DNA of 64,000 nucleotides from Chryseobacterium gallinarum (GCF_001021975.1 NZ_CP009928.1:3538001-3602000); one strand, 5' to 3'. Positions 16,588-26,565 are shown, counted from the stretch's first letter. Translations and numbers: made by a program. Notes: generated by a model from the letters alone, not told the origin.

Positions 16588-18169
16588 AAAAATCCCGATT
16601 TTTAAACGCTGGGCACCTGAATGGCTGATCAAAATCATTCTTTTCTCCATGACCTTACCCGGAATTATTATTTTCTTCCTGCCATTGGCGAATAGTAATG
16701 CAGCGGCAGGATACTATGGCAGTGAGCCGGCAGACATCCAGTTTGCAGTAGCTTTGTTTTATGCGGGATACGTAGGGTTCTATAGCCTGGAAAGACGGTT
16801 CTTCAGTTTCCTGGCCGCCAAAGAATACTTTTTGATCTTTACAACATTACAGATTATGGCTTGCCTGATCTGTTATTATACCAATGAAATATATATTCTT
16901 TTTCCGGTGCGTTTTCTTCAGGGGATGTTGTTTGCCGGAAATGTAAATCTTTCACTTACTTTAATATTTACAAGATTGAGTAGTGAAAGAGGCAGGGAAA
17001 TCAGTTTTTCAGTATTCTTCGGAATCCTTCTCTGTGCTTTACCTTTTAATAACCTGATTACTGCAGACCTGATCGATTCCTATAATTTTAATATCGTTTA
17101 CAAAACAGCCATTTTTTCGTATTTGCCGGGGCTTATTTTTCTGACCCTCACCATGAGTAATTACAGGCCGGAAGCAAGGTTCCCGCTTTATAAGCTGGAC
17201 TGGGAAAGTTTTGTCCTCTTTAGTATCATATTGGTATTGATAGGTTATATCACTATTTACGGTCAGGAGTACTATTGGCTGGAAGATAGAAGAATCCTGG
17301 GAAGTGTTGTTGGAATTGTATTATTGGGAGGTATTTCTGTATTTCGTCAATATGCAATTAAAAGACCTTATATAGATTTAAGGGTGTTCAGATACCGTAA
17401 TTTTAAAGTAGGACTGCTTATTCTTTTCATTATGTATATCTGTCGTTTTGCTTCAGGGATTACCAATAATTATTTTGCAACGGAACTGCATCTGGATCCT
17501 TTCCACATCTCCTATATCAATATCTTTAACCTTTCCGGGCTTATATTGGGAGTGATTATTGCCTGTTGTATGGTATTACAGAAGAAAAAAATACAATACC
17601 TCTGGGGCCCGGGGTTCCTGATGCTGTTTGCCTTTCATGTGATGATGTATTATTCTTTTGATGTTCAGGCGGATGAGTTCAATTATTTTATTCCTTTATT
17701 TATCCAGGGACTGGGAGTAGGCTTGATTATGGTTCCTACTATTATTTTTATCATTTCGTCAGTTCCGGCTTCTATTGGGCCTTCCGCTGCAGCAACTGCA
17801 TTGGCCGTAAGGTATCTTGGATTTTGCACCAGTATTGCTTTGATTAATTTTTATGAACTTTTTGAAAAGAGCCGCCATTACAATGCTTTCCAGGATCACC
17901 TGACCACAATAGATCCTGCTGTGAAAAGCTTTCTCCACACGCAAACCGCTAAACTTACAGCAAAAGGAATGTCTGAAGATCATGCAGCAAAAGCAGCTGA
18001 GAGACTATTGCTGGGCAGGATAAACGTTCAGAATCATGTACGTTTTGCTATGGACTATTATGAAATAATGGGCTGGCTTCTTTTTGGATCCCTGTTATTG
18101 ATTCTTCTTTTTCCCTATCTGAACCGCACGGTTTTATATTTAAGATCCCGTAAATTATCTCCTGCCTAG
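16580..18169 (+). CDS. EmrB-like major facilitator drug exporter
   Basis: A 529-residue integral membrane protein with about 14 hydrophobic helices, the layout of the DHA2 (EmrB/QacA) drug:H+ antiporters. I chose ATG 16580 (MARKIPIFKRW), which overlaps the adaptor gene by 8 bases; a start at 16559 would add seven residues (MPVKSIS). Helices begin at ILFSMTLPGIIIFFLPLAN. The usual motif A and motif C are weakly kept, which is common in Bacteroidetes members. It exports a toxic compound through the adaptor and TolC-type channel. The operon ends at the strong hairpin at 18245. Confidence 0.88.
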   Translation: MARKIPIFKRWAPEWLIKIILFSMTLPGIIIFFLPLANSNAAAGYYGSEPADIQFAVALFYAGYVGFYSLERRFFSFLAAKEYFLIFTTLQIMACLICYYTNEIYILFPVRFLQGMLFAGNVNLSLTLIFTRLSSERGREISFSVFFGILLCALPFNNLITADLIDSYNFNIVYKTAIFSYLPGLIFLTLTMSNYRPEARFPLYKLDWESFVLFSIILVLIGYITIYGQEYYWLEDRRILGSVVGIVLLGGISVFRQYAIKRPYIDLRVFRYRNFKVGLLILFIMYICRFASGITNNYFATELHLDPFHISYINIFNLSGLILGVIIACCMVLQKKKIQYLWGPGFLMLFAFHVMMYYSFDVQADEFNYFIPLFIQGLGVGLIMVPTIIFIISSVPASIGPSAAATALAVRYLGFCTSIALINFYELFEKSRHYNAFQDHLTTIDPAVKSFLHTQTAKLTAKGMSEDHAAKAAERLLLGRINVQNHVRFAMDYYEIMGWLLFGSLLLILLFPYLNRTVLYLRSRKLSPA

Positions 18170-18244
18170 CCAGTCATGACGGTGATGATTCCGGTTTTAC
18201 ATTAGAAAAGTATAGCTGTTTAGCTGTTTTTTATAGAGTGCTTT

Positions 18245-18273
18245 GAGGCTGCCTGCAAGGCAGCCTCTTTTTT
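18245..18273 (+). terminator. Strong intrinsic terminator of the efflux operon
   Basis: A perfect 10-bp GC-rich stem (GAGGCTGCCT with AGGCAGCCTC), a GCA loop and six T residues, 75 bp after the transporter stop. Confidence 0.92.
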
Positions 18274-18395
18274 ATGAGAGTGGGTTAACGTTTTTCCAGA
18301 TTGTTCCTTATTTTAAATACCGGTAGAGAAGTTCCAAGGTTCACATGCTTTGAAAGTTTTTTCTCAGATAAATGTAATTATTAGAAAAGAATTAC

Positions 18396-18908
18396 TCACT
18401 TCATATTATGGACGAAGCTGAATAATTTGATACATAAAGGGATAAGTCCCAGTGAAATAATAATGAAAAGAGTGACACGGACATAGTTAAGCGTTTGCCA
18501 TAGCGAAACCCTGGATGGCAGGTTTTCCGGAACAACAGGAGATTCAGCAATTTTTTGAAAATAAATAATATGCGGGGCAAAATACACCAATGTCCATATC
18601 CTTACGGCAATGTGTGCTACCAATAAAATCAGAAGCCAGTTTCTTACAGGTAGAATTTTCCAGCAAAAAATAATAGCAAGAATAAAAGCTATTTCATGCA
18701 GGGAATGGAATATAATCCAAAAGAACTTCAGACTTGCTCCCTTTCCGTCTGATAATAGTTTAAAATTATCAGGTGGCGAAAATGTCCATTTGGGAACGAA
18801 AACAAAGGTTTCAAAGATTTGAGCCCCATTCATAAGGAAATAAAGCAATGTGGTAATACAGAGCCATATTTCTGCGCGTGTGGCGTAAGTGGTTGTTAAA
18901 TTTTCCAT
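18396..18908 (-). CDS. Four-helix membrane protein of unknown function
   Basis: A 170-residue protein with four predicted membrane helices: WLCITTLLYFLMNGAQIFE, FFWIIFHSLHEIAFILAIIF, WLLILLVAHIAVRIWTLVYF and VRVTLFIIISLGLIPLCIKL. There is no signal peptide or known catalytic motif. The pattern resembles small DUF1772-like membrane proteins, but I would not assign it. It begins 7 bp after the MarR-family gene on the same strand, so both are in one operon, and its expression is probably controlled by that regulator. Confidence 0.7.
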   Translation of the reverse strand: MENLTTTYATRAEIWLCITTLLYFLMNGAQIFETFVFVPKWTFSPPDNFKLLSDGKGASLKFFWIIFHSLHEIAFILAIIFCWKILPVRNWLLILLVAHIAVRIWTLVYFAPHIIYFQKIAESPVVPENLPSRVSLWQTLNYVRVTLFIIISLGLIPLCIKLFSFVHNMK

Positions 18909-18915
18909 GGTTTTG

Positions 18916-19371
18916 TTATGTATTGTTTAATTGATCGGCTGTTTCTTTCATGATGGCTGTTGCTCCTTTGAAATACCGCTCGATAATGTCTGTTTCCGCT
19001 TCTGAAAAGGTCGAAATAAGCTGAATGGTTTTCTGTTGCAGTTCATCGAAAATCGGACCCAGTAATTTCATGCTGTTTTCCCTATCAGGAATGATGATGA
19101 CTTTTCTTCTGTCTTCCCGGATAAATTGCCTTTTCAGTAATTCCTTTTTTTCCAGACGATCTATCAGGCCGGTTACCGCACCGGTTGTAAGTCCTGTCAG
19201 TTTTGCGATCTCCCCTGCAGTTATAGTGTCATATTGCAGAATCAGCCCTAAATATTTATGGTCCGCATTGGATAAGCCTGCCTTCCTGGCAATAGCTTCA
19301 TGCATAAAAATGGAAGCATCCGAATATTGTCTGCTGGCTTCCCGGAATTGTTTCAGCCTGTCTTTATTCAT
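18916..19371 (-). CDS. MarR-family transcriptional regulator
   Basis: A 151-residue winged-helix regulator. Helix AGLSNADHKYLGLILQY is followed by the DNA-recognition region ITAGEIAKLTGLTTGAVTGL and the wing with RLEKKELLKRQFIREDRRKV, the conserved D-x-R-(R/K) wing motif. MarR proteins usually repress their own operon and are released by a small aromatic ligand. A perfect palindrome at 19389-19407, 17 bp upstream of the start codon, is a ready-made operator. It is the first gene of an operon with the four-helix membrane protein. Confidence 0.9.
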   Translation of the reverse strand: MNKDRLKQFREASRQYSDASIFMHEAIARKAGLSNADHKYLGLILQYDTITAGEIAKLTGLTTGAVTGLIDRLEKKELLKRQFIREDRRKVIIIPDRENSMKLLGPIFDELQQKTIQLISTFSEAETDIIERYFKGATAIMKETADQLNNT

Positions 19372-19388
19372 TTGTTTTAGTATTAAAG

Positions 19389-19407
19389 TATCTTAGTTGC
19401 TAAGATA
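19389..19407. promoter_or_regulatory. Palindromic operator, probably for the MarR regulator
   Basis: TATCTTAG-TTG-CTAAGATA: a perfect 8-bp inverted repeat with a 3-base centre. A -7-like TACTTTAA on the minus strand overlaps its edge, so binding would block transcription. The size and symmetry fit a MarR dimer site. Confidence 0.75.
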
Positions 19408-19565
19408 TTATTTATTTTTGATTCATCCAAATTGAAAATAAAATATCTGAAGACGATTAGGAAAAAAGGAGAGGAACTCTTATGAAAAAATAAAAATGTA
19501 ATTATTTTATAAACAGTTGTTTAATAAAATAAGACGAAAAAAAATAACAAAAACTTGCCGGAAAG

Positions 19566-19596
19566 TTTGGATTTAAAGGGGATTTCTCTATCTTTG
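19566..19596 (+). promoter_or_regulatory. Promoter of tRNA-Lys
   Basis: TTTG at 19566-19569, 19 bases, then TATCTTTG at 19589-19596: an exact Bacteroidetes -33/-7 pair about 45 bp before the tRNA. Confidence 0.8.
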
Positions 19597-19641
19597 CAGT
19601 CCCTTAAACACAGGGATTTCTGACAAAATCAGGTAAAGTGC

Positions 19642-19714
19642 GACTCGGTAGCTCAGCTGGTAGAGCAATACACTTTTAATGTATGGGTCCTGGGTTCGAA
19701 TCCCAGCCGGGTCA
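19642..19714 (+). tRNA. tRNA-Lys (UUU anticodon)
   Basis: A 73-base cloverleaf. The acceptor arm is GACTCGG with CCGGGTC and one G-T pair. The D-arm is GTAGCTCAGCTGGTAGAGC. The anticodon stem ATACA/TGTAT holds loop CTTTTAA (anticodon TTT). The T-arm has GGTTCGAATCC. The discriminator base is A, and CCA is not encoded. It stands alone between its own promoter and terminator. Confidence 0.97.
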
Positions 19715-19719
19715 CTAAG

Positions 19720-19757
19720 ACGGACAAGACATTTTTAATGCTTTGTCCGTTTTTTTC
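19720..19757 (+). terminator. Terminator after tRNA-Lys
   Basis: The stem arms ACGGACAAG (19720-19728) and CTTTGTCCGT (19741-19750) pair almost fully and are followed by a T-rich run to 19757. Confidence 0.85.
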
Positions 19758-20415
19758 GTTTTGCTTTTAAATGTAATGCAAAAAAGATTTTTTTATATCT
19801 TATATTGTATGATAAGGGATCAAGCGCAAAAATTGTGGTCTTATAACATTTAGATCTATTTAATTTTTAAAATTCGTGCAAAGGTTTTTTTTGATTACTC
19901 TTTATTTTAAGTAAGCTAAGAAATGAATCGATCTTTAATCGCTTCTGATGAAGCGAAGACTTTGCATGCGCTTAGTCAGCAGCTGTGCTGCCTTCTTTGC
20001 TACTTGAAATGGAACATTGTTTTTTTAAACTTTGCGTGAAAAACGATCTCAATAATTTTGACGCTAATCAATAATGAACAGAATTTTTTATATTCAGACT
20101 CAATTTATTATGTCCCCAACTTTGCTCCTGATCCAATGATAAGTGCAAAAGACACCTAATCATTCCTGCCCTCCAACTTTTAAACCTGATCTTATTTTTT
20201 TTTGTCATCAACACTTAAAAGACATTTGTTATTAACCAATACATTTAATTGAGATAATGTTGTATTTATAAAAGTGAAAAAATGATGAATTTTTTCCTAT
20301 TGATCATCTATAAATTCCTTCAATAGTGAAATGTATTAGTCTATATGTGTTTGTAATATAACTATATATAATGTATTAAAAAATCATGACACTGTGACAA
20401 AATATGTTTTTTTTC
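19758..20415. other. Gene-free stretch
   Basis: About 660 bp between the tRNA terminator and the promoter of the first secreted paralogue. The sequence is mixed: a less AT-rich patch (about 19910-20010) includes an imperfect repeat of CAGCAGC/GCTGCC near 19978-19992, and the rest is AT-rich. I see no coding frame, RNA gene or integration boundary such as a direct repeat of the tRNA 3' end. Confidence 0.5.
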
Positions 20416-20446
20416 TTTGCAGTTTCAAAAATTACATATAAATTTG
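20416..20446 (+). promoter_or_regulatory. Exact Bacteroidetes promoter for the first secreted paralogue
   Basis: TTTG at 20416-20419, exactly 19 bases, then TAAATTTG at 20439-20446. Transcription would begin near 20453 and give a short leader of about 30 bases. Confidence 0.82.
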
Positions 20447-20485
20447 CCTTGAAGAAAATATACAACACAACCAAATATGATTCCC

Positions 20486-21049
20486 ATGAAAAAAAAGTTA
20501 TTACTATTGGCATTTTGTTATAGTGCTCTTTGTTTCTCCCAGGTTGGGATTGGAACAGCTAGCCCGCATTTAAGTACGGATTTAGAGCTGGCTTCTGCTA
20601 ATAAAACCTTACTGTTGAATAGAGTTCCCAACACTGCTGCTGTTGCTAATCCGGTTAATGGTATGATGATTTATGATCAATCAGAAGAATGTGTAAAAGC
20701 ATATCAGAATGGTAAATGGTCTAATTGTCTTGGAAAAGGGCTGACTGGAAAAAAAGCATTGGCTAATCCGGTATCATTATTATGTACTTCTGCTACTGTA
20801 TCTCCTAATCCGGTTGCAGGCCAGGCATTTAAAGGAACTTTAACAATTCCTTATACAGGAGGAAATGGTGGGCGTTATGAGGCACAGTCTATTCAGGCCA
20901 ATGGATTAACTGCTTTTTTGCCCGCCGGAAACTTTGCTGTAGGAAACGGAAGCTTACAGTATTCTATTACCGGAACCCCGGACAAGACCGGAAATATCAC
21001 ATTTAATACCATTATTGCAGGAAATACCTGTTCTGTTGTTTCTAAATAA
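20486..21049 (+). CDS. Secreted protein, short paralogue of the next gene
   Basis: About 187 residues. The start at 20486 (MKKKLLLLAFCYSALCFSQ) gives a clean signal peptide and matches the next gene; an ATG nine bases earlier is also possible. The mature protein opens VGIGTASPHLSTDLELASAN and continues LLLNRVPNT, VNGMMIYD and ECVKAYQNGKW. A beta-rich domain with TLTIPYTGGNGGRYEAQSIQ and GNGSLQYSITG follows. The same two blocks occur in the 586-residue protein downstream, but here the protein ends after the second block. It is probably an exported surface or matrix protein. The short C terminus could be natural or a truncation. Confidence 0.8.
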   Translation: MKKKLLLLAFCYSALCFSQVGIGTASPHLSTDLELASANKTLLLNRVPNTAAVANPVNGMMIYDQSEECVKAYQNGKWSNCLGKGLTGKKALANPVSLLCTSATVSPNPVAGQAFKGTLTIPYTGGNGGRYEAQSIQANGLTAFLPAGNFAVGNGSLQYSITGTPDKTGNITFNTIIAGNTCSVVSK

Positions 21050-21280
21050 TGTAATAGATATTTTCCGGTGACCAGTTTCAAACCATTGAATATCTTTATC
21101 TTTAAGTCAATCAATATATACCCGGCATTACCTTGATTCATTTACAAGGTGTATGTATTGTATCTAATACAGGTATTTTCAGAATCTGTTTACTGGAATT
21201 TGCTATTCTTTATTTCATTGCAACTTCAATGAAAGATATTTATATAGACAAATTTTATTAAACCACAACAAAAATTCAAC

Positions 21281-23041
21281 ATGAAAAAAAAGTTCTTATT
21301 ACCTATTTACATTTGTATTAGCTCTTTTTCCATTGCGCAGGTTGGGATTAATCAACCTAATCCTCATTTAAGTGCTGACCTTGAACTGGGGTCTACCAAT
21401 AAGAGTTTATTACTGAACAGAGTTCCTAATACAGGAGTGATTAATAATCCGGTAAACGGAATGTTGATCTATGATGTATCAGAACAATGTGTAAAGGCCT
21501 TTCAGGGAGGAGCCTGGTCACAATGTTTCTGGAAAGAAAATCCTGCTTTTGCTTTAAATTGCGGAGCTGCTACATTTGCTCCTAATCCTGCAACACAGGG
21601 ACAATCTTATACAGGAACGTTGACGATTCCTTACACAGGTGGTGACGGAAGCGCTTATGCTGCGCAAACCTTCCAGGCTAATGGTTTAACTGCCACATTG
21701 GCAGCAGGTACTTTTGCAGTAGGAAATGGAACGTTACAATTATCTGTTACTGGTTTTCCTATTGCTTCAGGAAGTGCGACATTCAATGTTACCGTGAATG
21801 GAAGTTCATGTCCGGCTCTTACTCTTCCGGTAAATCCGGGAACGCCTATAATCCCGACAAACATAACGTTAGAAGGCAGATATTTTATAGCTTCTGTGTA
21901 TGATCAGGATTATTCACCATTTACTACCCCTACAGGCCCTGCTACTACTGCCAGACCTGTGGCTGCTGACGGAATTCCTGAAACACTGGTTGACCTGCAG
22001 GGAGTAATTCCTACTTCCGGTCTTACTGTTCATATTCCTGCAACGGCTACAGGAAGCGGAACAATTGGAGCCTGGAGCCAGACCATTAATATAGATCCTA
22101 ATCTTACTGAAGATGGTATTTCAAGAAATATTACTCTTTCATGGAATTCCCAGTCGTATAATGCTACCACGAAGTCAATTACTGCTACTCTGAAATCTGA
22201 AGTCGGAACATTAAATGCCCGTAAGCTGGATGTAAATGCTGGAATCGGAAATGATTACCTTGGAGTATTACTAGGAAAATTCTTACTTCCTAATTCAGGA
22301 GTTCAAAAAGGATATGAAGTTCGTATCATCGCTGCTATTCCGGATAGAATGTTTAATGAGCCTGATGTTCAGGGGAATTTTAATCATAATTTCCTTTATC
22401 TTCCAATACAGGCTGAAGATAATAATGTATGGCTAAACCATAACTTAGGAGCAGATTATACCAATGTGAACGGACCCAACTTTAATCTTGGGCAAAAAGC
22501 GACATCTTCATCAGATTACCGTGCCTATGGATCATTATTCCAGTGGGGAAGAAGACCTGACGCCCATGAACTGATTAACTGGACAGGGCCAAACAGCGGA
22601 ACTCCTGTTAATGGTACTACCGGAGTAAAAAGTGATGTACCTCCTAATCCATTATTTATTGCTGTAGGTGGAGACTGGAGAGTGAATCCTAACTCGAATT
22701 TATGGGATAATTCAACATCTACCAATAATCCGTGCCCTGTAGGATTTAAAGTTCCAACCAGAGATCAGTTGACAAACTACCTGAACATGAATGTATTAAA
22801 TGGAGCTTCCGGAGCTTCTGCAAGTAAATTGGGCTTAACAGTTCCGGGAATACGGGATGCAGGACAAGGAACATTATCATCTGTATATACAGGACAACAA
22901 GGATTTTATTGGAGCAGCACTACTGATGCTGTTGCGAACCCTGCTGCTTATGTCCTTCAGATTCCAACATTTGGAACAGCTAATACAACTAGTGGATCTT
23001 CCAAATCACAAGGAAATTCAGTTCGTTGTATTAAAGAGTAA
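21281..23041 (+). CDS. Secreted FISUMP-domain protein
   Basis: A 586-residue exported protein. The signal peptide is MKKKFLLPIYICISSFSIAQ. The first ~190 residues parallel the gene upstream (VGINQPNPHLSADLELGSTN; TLTIPYTGGDGSAYAAQTFQ). A middle region of beta strands follows. The C-terminal part has Fibrobacter succinogenes major paralogous (FISUMP) domain motifs: LFQWGRRPDAHE, NPCPVGFKVPTRDQL, GFYWSSTTD and a final NSVRCIKE. FISUMP proteins are found at bacterial surfaces, mostly in Bacteroidetes and Fibrobacteres; their role is unclear. No Por-secretion C-terminal domain is seen. A weak hairpin after the stop may end transcription. Confidence 0.85.
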   Translation: MKKKFLLPIYICISSFSIAQVGINQPNPHLSADLELGSTNKSLLLNRVPNTGVINNPVNGMLIYDVSEQCVKAFQGGAWSQCFWKENPAFALNCGAATFAPNPATQGQSYTGTLTIPYTGGDGSAYAAQTFQANGLTATLAAGTFAVGNGTLQLSVTGFPIASGSATFNVTVNGSSCPALTLPVNPGTPIIPTNITLEGRYFIASVYDQDYSPFTTPTGPATTARPVAADGIPETLVDLQGVIPTSGLTVHIPATATGSGTIGAWSQTINIDPNLTEDGISRNITLSWNSQSYNATTKSITATLKSEVGTLNARKLDVNAGIGNDYLGVLLGKFLLPNSGVQKGYEVRIIAAIPDRMFNEPDVQGNFNHNFLYLPIQAEDNNVWLNHNLGADYTNVNGPNFNLGQKATSSSDYRAYGSLFQWGRRPDAHELINWTGPNSGTPVNGTTGVKSDVPPNPLFIAVGGDWRVNPNSNLWDNSTSTNNPCPVGFKVPTRDQLTNYLNMNVLNGASGASASKLGLTVPGIRDAGQGTLSSVYTGQQGFYWSSTTDAVANPAAYVLQIPTFGTANTTSGSSKSQGNSVRCIKE

Positions 23042-23071
23042 AAAATATCATTGAAATACAATTATTGAAAT

Positions 23072-23099
23072 AGCGGCCAACATTGTTGGTTGCTATTTT
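23072..23099 (+). terminator. Probable terminator after the FISUMP gene
   Basis: A 10-bp stem, AGCGGCCAAC with GTTGGTTGCT (two G-T pairs), has an ATT loop and is followed by ATTTT. Moderate strength. Confidence 0.55.
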
Positions 23100-23433
23100 A
23101 AATAAATATTTTTAAAGAAACATATTTAATAGATAATTCTCATTCTCTGGTGAGTCTGGATAAAAGTTATATTAACTTGGAGTATTGATTTGATCAGTAC
23201 TTCGGGTTATTTGCTTTGATTTAATAATGTTGCTGAAAAGCATCTATACTCACTTAATTCTAATATTCATTCTTATATGCGGAGCTTGTTATTAACGGGC
23301 TTTAAGGATTTTCTTTTTTTTAATCAATAGGATGACCTGCAATCTGATCAGAAAGAATTCAAAGCGATGAAGTGAATAAGAACTTACCTAAACCTAACCT
23401 AATCTAATGTACCGTCTCCCGGAATATATTGCT
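23100..23433. other. Leader region of the giant synthetase gene
   Basis: About 330 bp, AT-rich, without a coding frame. It contains a promoter-like pair at 23189-23218, which implies a leader of roughly 200 bases. A short repeated CCTAACCTAATCTA-like run precedes the first possible ATG at 23407. No riboswitch fold is evident. Confidence 0.5.
23189..23218 (+). promoter_or_regulatory. Candidate promoter of the NRPS gene
   Basis: TTTG at 23189-23192, 18 bases, then TTGCTTTG at 23211-23218. This differs from TTTG-N19-TAnnTTTG by one base in the -7 box and one in spacing. It is the best match in the gap before the gene. Confidence 0.4.
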
Positions 23434-26400
23434 ATGAAGCTAACTCCATATCAATCTACCTTCTATAACGAATGGATACTGAATCCATCCAGAAGTGACT
23501 ACAATATTATCTTTGACCAGTCTATGTCCGGATATGTTGATATCCAACGGCTGAACTCAAGCTTAGTCAGATTTGTTAACAATAACTTACTGTTGAACAG
23601 TAATGTTGTAAGTGAATCAGAAAATCTGGTCTGGAAGCGCAGGCCTTTGCTTTCTGAAGATACACAAATAGTAACATTTATTGCCGAAGAACCCGGCGAT
23701 GATGAAATTTTACAACTTGCCTTACACCCTTTTGATTTAGAAAAAGACCAGTTAGCCAGATTTTATGCTATTAAACTGAATAATGGTGGATACAGAATTA
23801 TTCATATATTTTCCCATATTCTTGTTGACGGATTAAGTGCAAACAGTATTTACGCTGAACTCAGCGCTTTTTACAATGATCTTAACTATGTAAATCCTAT
23901 CAGCCTCACAGAACAGAAAGAACGATACGAAAAACTGAGAAATCAGCTTGAAGATATCCTTACAAAAGGAAAAGCAAAAATGTCCGAATTCTGGAAATCA
24001 GAGTTAAAAGAAGTTGAAAATATTGGTTTTAAATTTTTACAAACCGCAGATTCACTCCTCCTTGATTCCCAGGAAAAAGAACATGCCCTGATCAATCCTG
24101 TCAGTGAACTCCGTTTTCATTTTCCGGAATCAGTATTTCTTAAAGTAAGACAGCTGATCTCAAAATATAAGCTGACTCCATATACCTATGGACAATTGGT
24201 TTTTGCTGTTTTATTACATAGAATTTCAGGAGTTAATGATTTGGTAATCAATTATCCTGTTGGGATTACAGAGGGGCAGGATTTTATCTTTGGGGCTCAT
24301 ATTAATACGATTTTAAAAGGATACAGGTTCGGGCAGAAGACTTCTCTTCAGGATCTTATCCATCAAAATATAGAATATAACAATCAATTAAAGACAAGCA
24401 AAGCCAGATATCTGCCTATTGAAGAGCTTATCAGCTATGCACCAACTTCCAATATATTAGAATTTGGGTTTGTTCAAACCAGCCTTAAGGATGTGGTTAT
24501 TCACTATGAAGGCGCCAGTAATGTGATCATTAACAGTGATCTGAATGTAGATTTAGTTGGAACGCTGTCATTTGAACAGGAAGTAAGGGATGGTCAGATT
24601 AATTATAAGGTCCGGTACGCAAACCAGAAGCTTGATGCGGAATTGATAACCAATTTTGTAGAGATCTATCAGAGGTTGTTTATTGAAATACTGGAAGATT
24701 TATTGGAAGGAAATGCAAACAAACTCATTTCCCAATATGAACTTTTAAATGAGAATTCTTATCAAAAAGTTATAGATGCCTGGAATACAATAGATAATAA
24801 TCATCAGGATCGTAAAACAATTCATAAAGCGTTTGAAGATCAGGTTTTAAAAACCCCAGATGATACTGCATTAGTCTATCAGGAGGTTAAACTCACTTAC
24901 CGGGAGCTTAATGAACGTTCAAACCGTTTAGCGCATTATTTAATCAATACTTTTGATCTTCAACCCGATGAATTGGTTCCATTATGTCTGGAAAGATCAG
25001 AAAATATGTTGATTGCAATTTTAGCAGTATTGAAATCCGGAGCTGCTTATGTTCCTATGGATCCTTCCTATCCTGTAGACAGAATTGAACATATTCTCAA
25101 AGATACGAAAGCCAGAGTCGTTATTGGAGAAGAGGATACGATAGAGAAAGTAAACCACCTTTCTGTACAGTGTCTTTCCTTAAATGATTTGAATTTCAGT
25201 ATTCTAATGAATTCGCAGGAGTTCTCAAATCCTGTAACCGGGGTTTCTGCAGACAATCTGGCTTATGTAATTTATACCAGTGGAACTACAGGACTTCCGA
25301 AAGGAGTAATGGTAGAGCATCAGAGTGTTATCAATGTAGTGGATGGTGTAAGAGAAGCATACGGCTTTTCTGAAGGGGAAAAAATAACAGCCTATACTTC
25401 TTATGTTTTCGATGTTTCCGTATCTGAATTTTTTAATGCTTTATTATATGGAAATGAGCTCCATTTATTGGATGAATCAACTAAAAAAGATGCAGATCTG
25501 ATAAGCAGATATTTGCTAGACAATGAGATCGCTTATACCTATTTGCCGCCGGTAATGTTATCTGTTTTACCGCGAGTAGATTATCCTTCGGTGAAAGGTT
25601 TTCTGTATGCAGGAGAACCCTGTGATTATGAGACAGGAAAATATTGGTCGGAAAAAAAGGTGCTTTATAACCTCTACGGTCCTACAGAAGCAACTATTTA
25701 TGCGATATACAAACAGATAGAGCATGGGGATGTTCATGTTATCGGTAAGCCTGTAGGAAACAGTTCCGCCTACATCATGGATGCTTGCCAGCAGTTGTCA
25801 CCGGTAGGAGCCGTTGGAGAATTATATCTGGGCGGAGCAGGCATTGCAAGAGGGTATCTGAATCGTCCTGACCTCACTGAAGAACGTTTTATCAAAAACC
25901 CTTTCCAGACTGAAATCCAAAAACAAAAAGGAGTAAACGGGAGATTATATAAAACCGGGGATTTGGTTCGATGGCTTCCTGATGGAAATATAGAATACAT
26001 TGGCAGAAATGATTTTCAGGTAAAAATAAGAGGGTACAGAATAGAATTGGGAGAAATTGAGGAAAGATTATCTCAGCATCCTGATATCAAGCAGTCTGTG
26101 GTTTTAGCCAAAGAAAATAATACAGGAATGAAATACCTGGCAGGGTATTATGTTTCTGAAGAAGAACTGGATGACGAAAAGCTGACAGAATATTTATCAG
26201 AAACATTGCCTGAATACATGGTGCCAAGTGTTTTTGTACAACTAACAGCTTTACCATTAACCATTAATGGAAAATTAGACAGAAGACAGCTGCCTGAACC
26301 TGAATTCAGTGGCGAAAGAGAATATACCGGTCCTGAAAATGAACTGCAAGAGAAACTATGTAATATTTATGGGCAAACTTTAGGACTTGAACCCACCAGC

Positions 26401-26565
26401 ATTGGTATTCATGATGATTTCTTCCGGCTTGGGGGAAATAGTATTATGGCGATTAAACTCATCGGTAAGATCAAACAGGAGCTTGAAATTCCGGTTAATG
26501 TATCTATGGTATTTGGACATAAAACAGTGGCTTCATTATCTCATATACTTGATAAAAATAATGTT
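23434..26565 (+). other. NRPS module 1: C(starter-like)-A-T
   Basis: The C domain (23434-24760) is unlike all later ones. Its active-site motif reads S-H-I-L-V-D-G (second His at 23815), so the first His of HHxxxDG is replaced by Ser while the catalytic His and Asp stay. A C domain before the first A domain is typical of lipopeptide synthetases that load a fatty acid. The A domain spans about 24820-26310; its pocket code read by eye is D-V-S-Y-L-A-L-I-Y-K, shared with modules 2 and 11, and I cannot assign it. T has GGNSI with Ser at 26440. Confidence 0.85.

Noticed and set aside
19642..19757. tRNA-Lys as an attachment site for a mobile island carrying the NRPS
   Set aside because: No integrase gene and no second copy of the tRNA 3' end are seen; the right boundary is outside the window.
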